From Pseudomonadota bacterium (GTDB taxonomy: Bacteria > Myxococcota_A > Polyangia > Polyangiales > Polyangiaceae): 5,139 nt of DNA. The stretch lies in assembly GCA_023428245.1 (NCBI GenBank), contig JAEYYX010000125.1, positions 1 through 5,139 on the forward strand, in the 5' to 3' direction. The position numbers and the translations under genes are program-made. The notes beneath the pieces are model-generated. The model was not told the DNA's origin and searched no databases. It saw nothing but the letters and a program-made list of their open reading frames with translations. This document shows, piece after piece, positions 4,823 to 5,139 of the stretch; position 1 is the stretch's first letter; the number at the start of each line of letters is the position of its first letter.

Positions 4823-5139
4823 TCACGCTCCCAGCGCCTCACGCACGCGCGCAACGGCTTCCTCAATCTGCCGCTCCACAAGCTCAGCTGACAGCCGCAG
4901 CACCCGGTAGCCGAGCCTCGCGAGCGTCCTATCCCGACGTCCGTCGCGCTCCGCGCGACCAGTGTGAGCGCGACCATCGACTTCGACCACGAGCCGCGCC
5001 TGGGGCGCGAGAAAGTCCACCACGAAGAGCTTTCCCTCGGCCTCGCCGAGGACCACCTGCCTACGGAAGGCAACGCCAAGCTGCCAGCCCTTGAGCCGCG
5101 ACCAAAGAAGCGCCTCCGAAGGCGTAGCCTCCACGCGCA
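4823..5139 (-). CDS. DUF559 / Vsr-like endonuclease-fold protein (start probably outside window)
   Basis: A small protein of the DUF559 family, which has a fold related to Vsr and PD-(D/E)xK endonucleases; the cellular role of most members is unknown. Counting from a GTG at 5134, it shows TPSEALLWSRL (4-14), GVAFRRQVVLG (20-30), VVDF with D40, VVEVDG with E51 and D53, H57, DGRRD (64-68) and GYRVLRL (75-81). These cover the family's conserved core, including the probable metal-binding acids. The GTG gives 103 residues, but the frame stays open to the window edge, and the family usually has an arginine-rich stretch before the TPxE motif, so the true start probably lies beyond 5139. The stop is TGA at 4825-4823, 50 bp from the IS66 end. 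The gene is very GC-rich. It converges with the toxin/immunity genes, and I see no sign that it works with them. Confidence 0.87.
   Translation of the reverse strand, partial: RVEATPSEALLWSRLKGWQLGVAFRRQVVLGEAEGKLFVVDFLAPQARLVVEVDGRAHTGRAERDGRRDRTLARLGYRVLRLSAELVERQIEEAVARVREALGA

Noticed and set aside
4738..5094. Open frame on the + strand across the right IS end and opposite the DUF559 gene
   Set aside because: It begins inside the IS66 end and runs antisense to the conserved DUF559 motifs; low-complexity Arg/Pro/Ala composition.

Overview
The window comes from a high-GC bacterium. The Rhs core sequence, the GC-rich DUF559 gene and the overall style resemble Myxococcota (deltaproteobacterial) or other high-GC proteobacterial genomes. 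That assignment is an impression from sequence style, since there is no rRNA or marker gene here. It looks like an accessory region: the tail of a polymorphic Rhs toxin gene, its probable immunity gene, one complete IS66-family insertion sequence, and the end of a small DUF559 nuclease-like gene.

Left part (1-2209, + strand). An open frame enters from the left edge and ends at 1529. It starts with the last Rhs/YD-repeat strands and the conserved Rhs core (about 201-380), which carries a DPAGL-18 residues-DPNG self-cleavage signature. About 380 residues of variable C-terminal toxin follow. The toxin region has two parts. The first is soluble, with a possible PD-(D/E)xK-type nuclease arrangement (E224, D246, Q257-x-K259, counted from the ATG at 90). 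The second is a long Ala/Gly-rich hydrophobic tail of about 140 residues that could enter membranes. After 38 bp, which contain a perfect 12-bp palindrome, comes a 213-residue protein with a soluble acidic domain and one C-terminal membrane helix. By position it is the cognate immunity protein, and its membrane anchor fits a toxin that acts at or crosses the inner membrane. A nine-G run lies inside the codons of that helix.

Middle (2360-4780, genes on - strand). A complete IS66-family element occupies 2368-4772 (2405 bp). Its imperfect terminal inverted repeats begin GTA, and a perfect 8-bp target duplication, GCATTGTT, flanks it. It carries tnpA, tnpB and tnpC, all intact. tnpA and tnpB overlap as ATGA. 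tnpC starts at a TTG 17 bp after tnpB, and its Shine-Dalgarno and start codon sit inside a perfect 6-bp hairpin, which suggests that transposase translation depends on ribosomes finishing tnpB. The element inserted 150 bp downstream of the immunity stop and apparently broke no gene.

Right part (4823-5139, - strand). The C-terminal and central part of a DUF559 (Vsr/PD-(D/E)xK-like) protein; its true start probably lies beyond the window. No tRNA, rRNA, CRISPR array or replication origin was seen. The best candidate for something new is the toxin/immunity pair.
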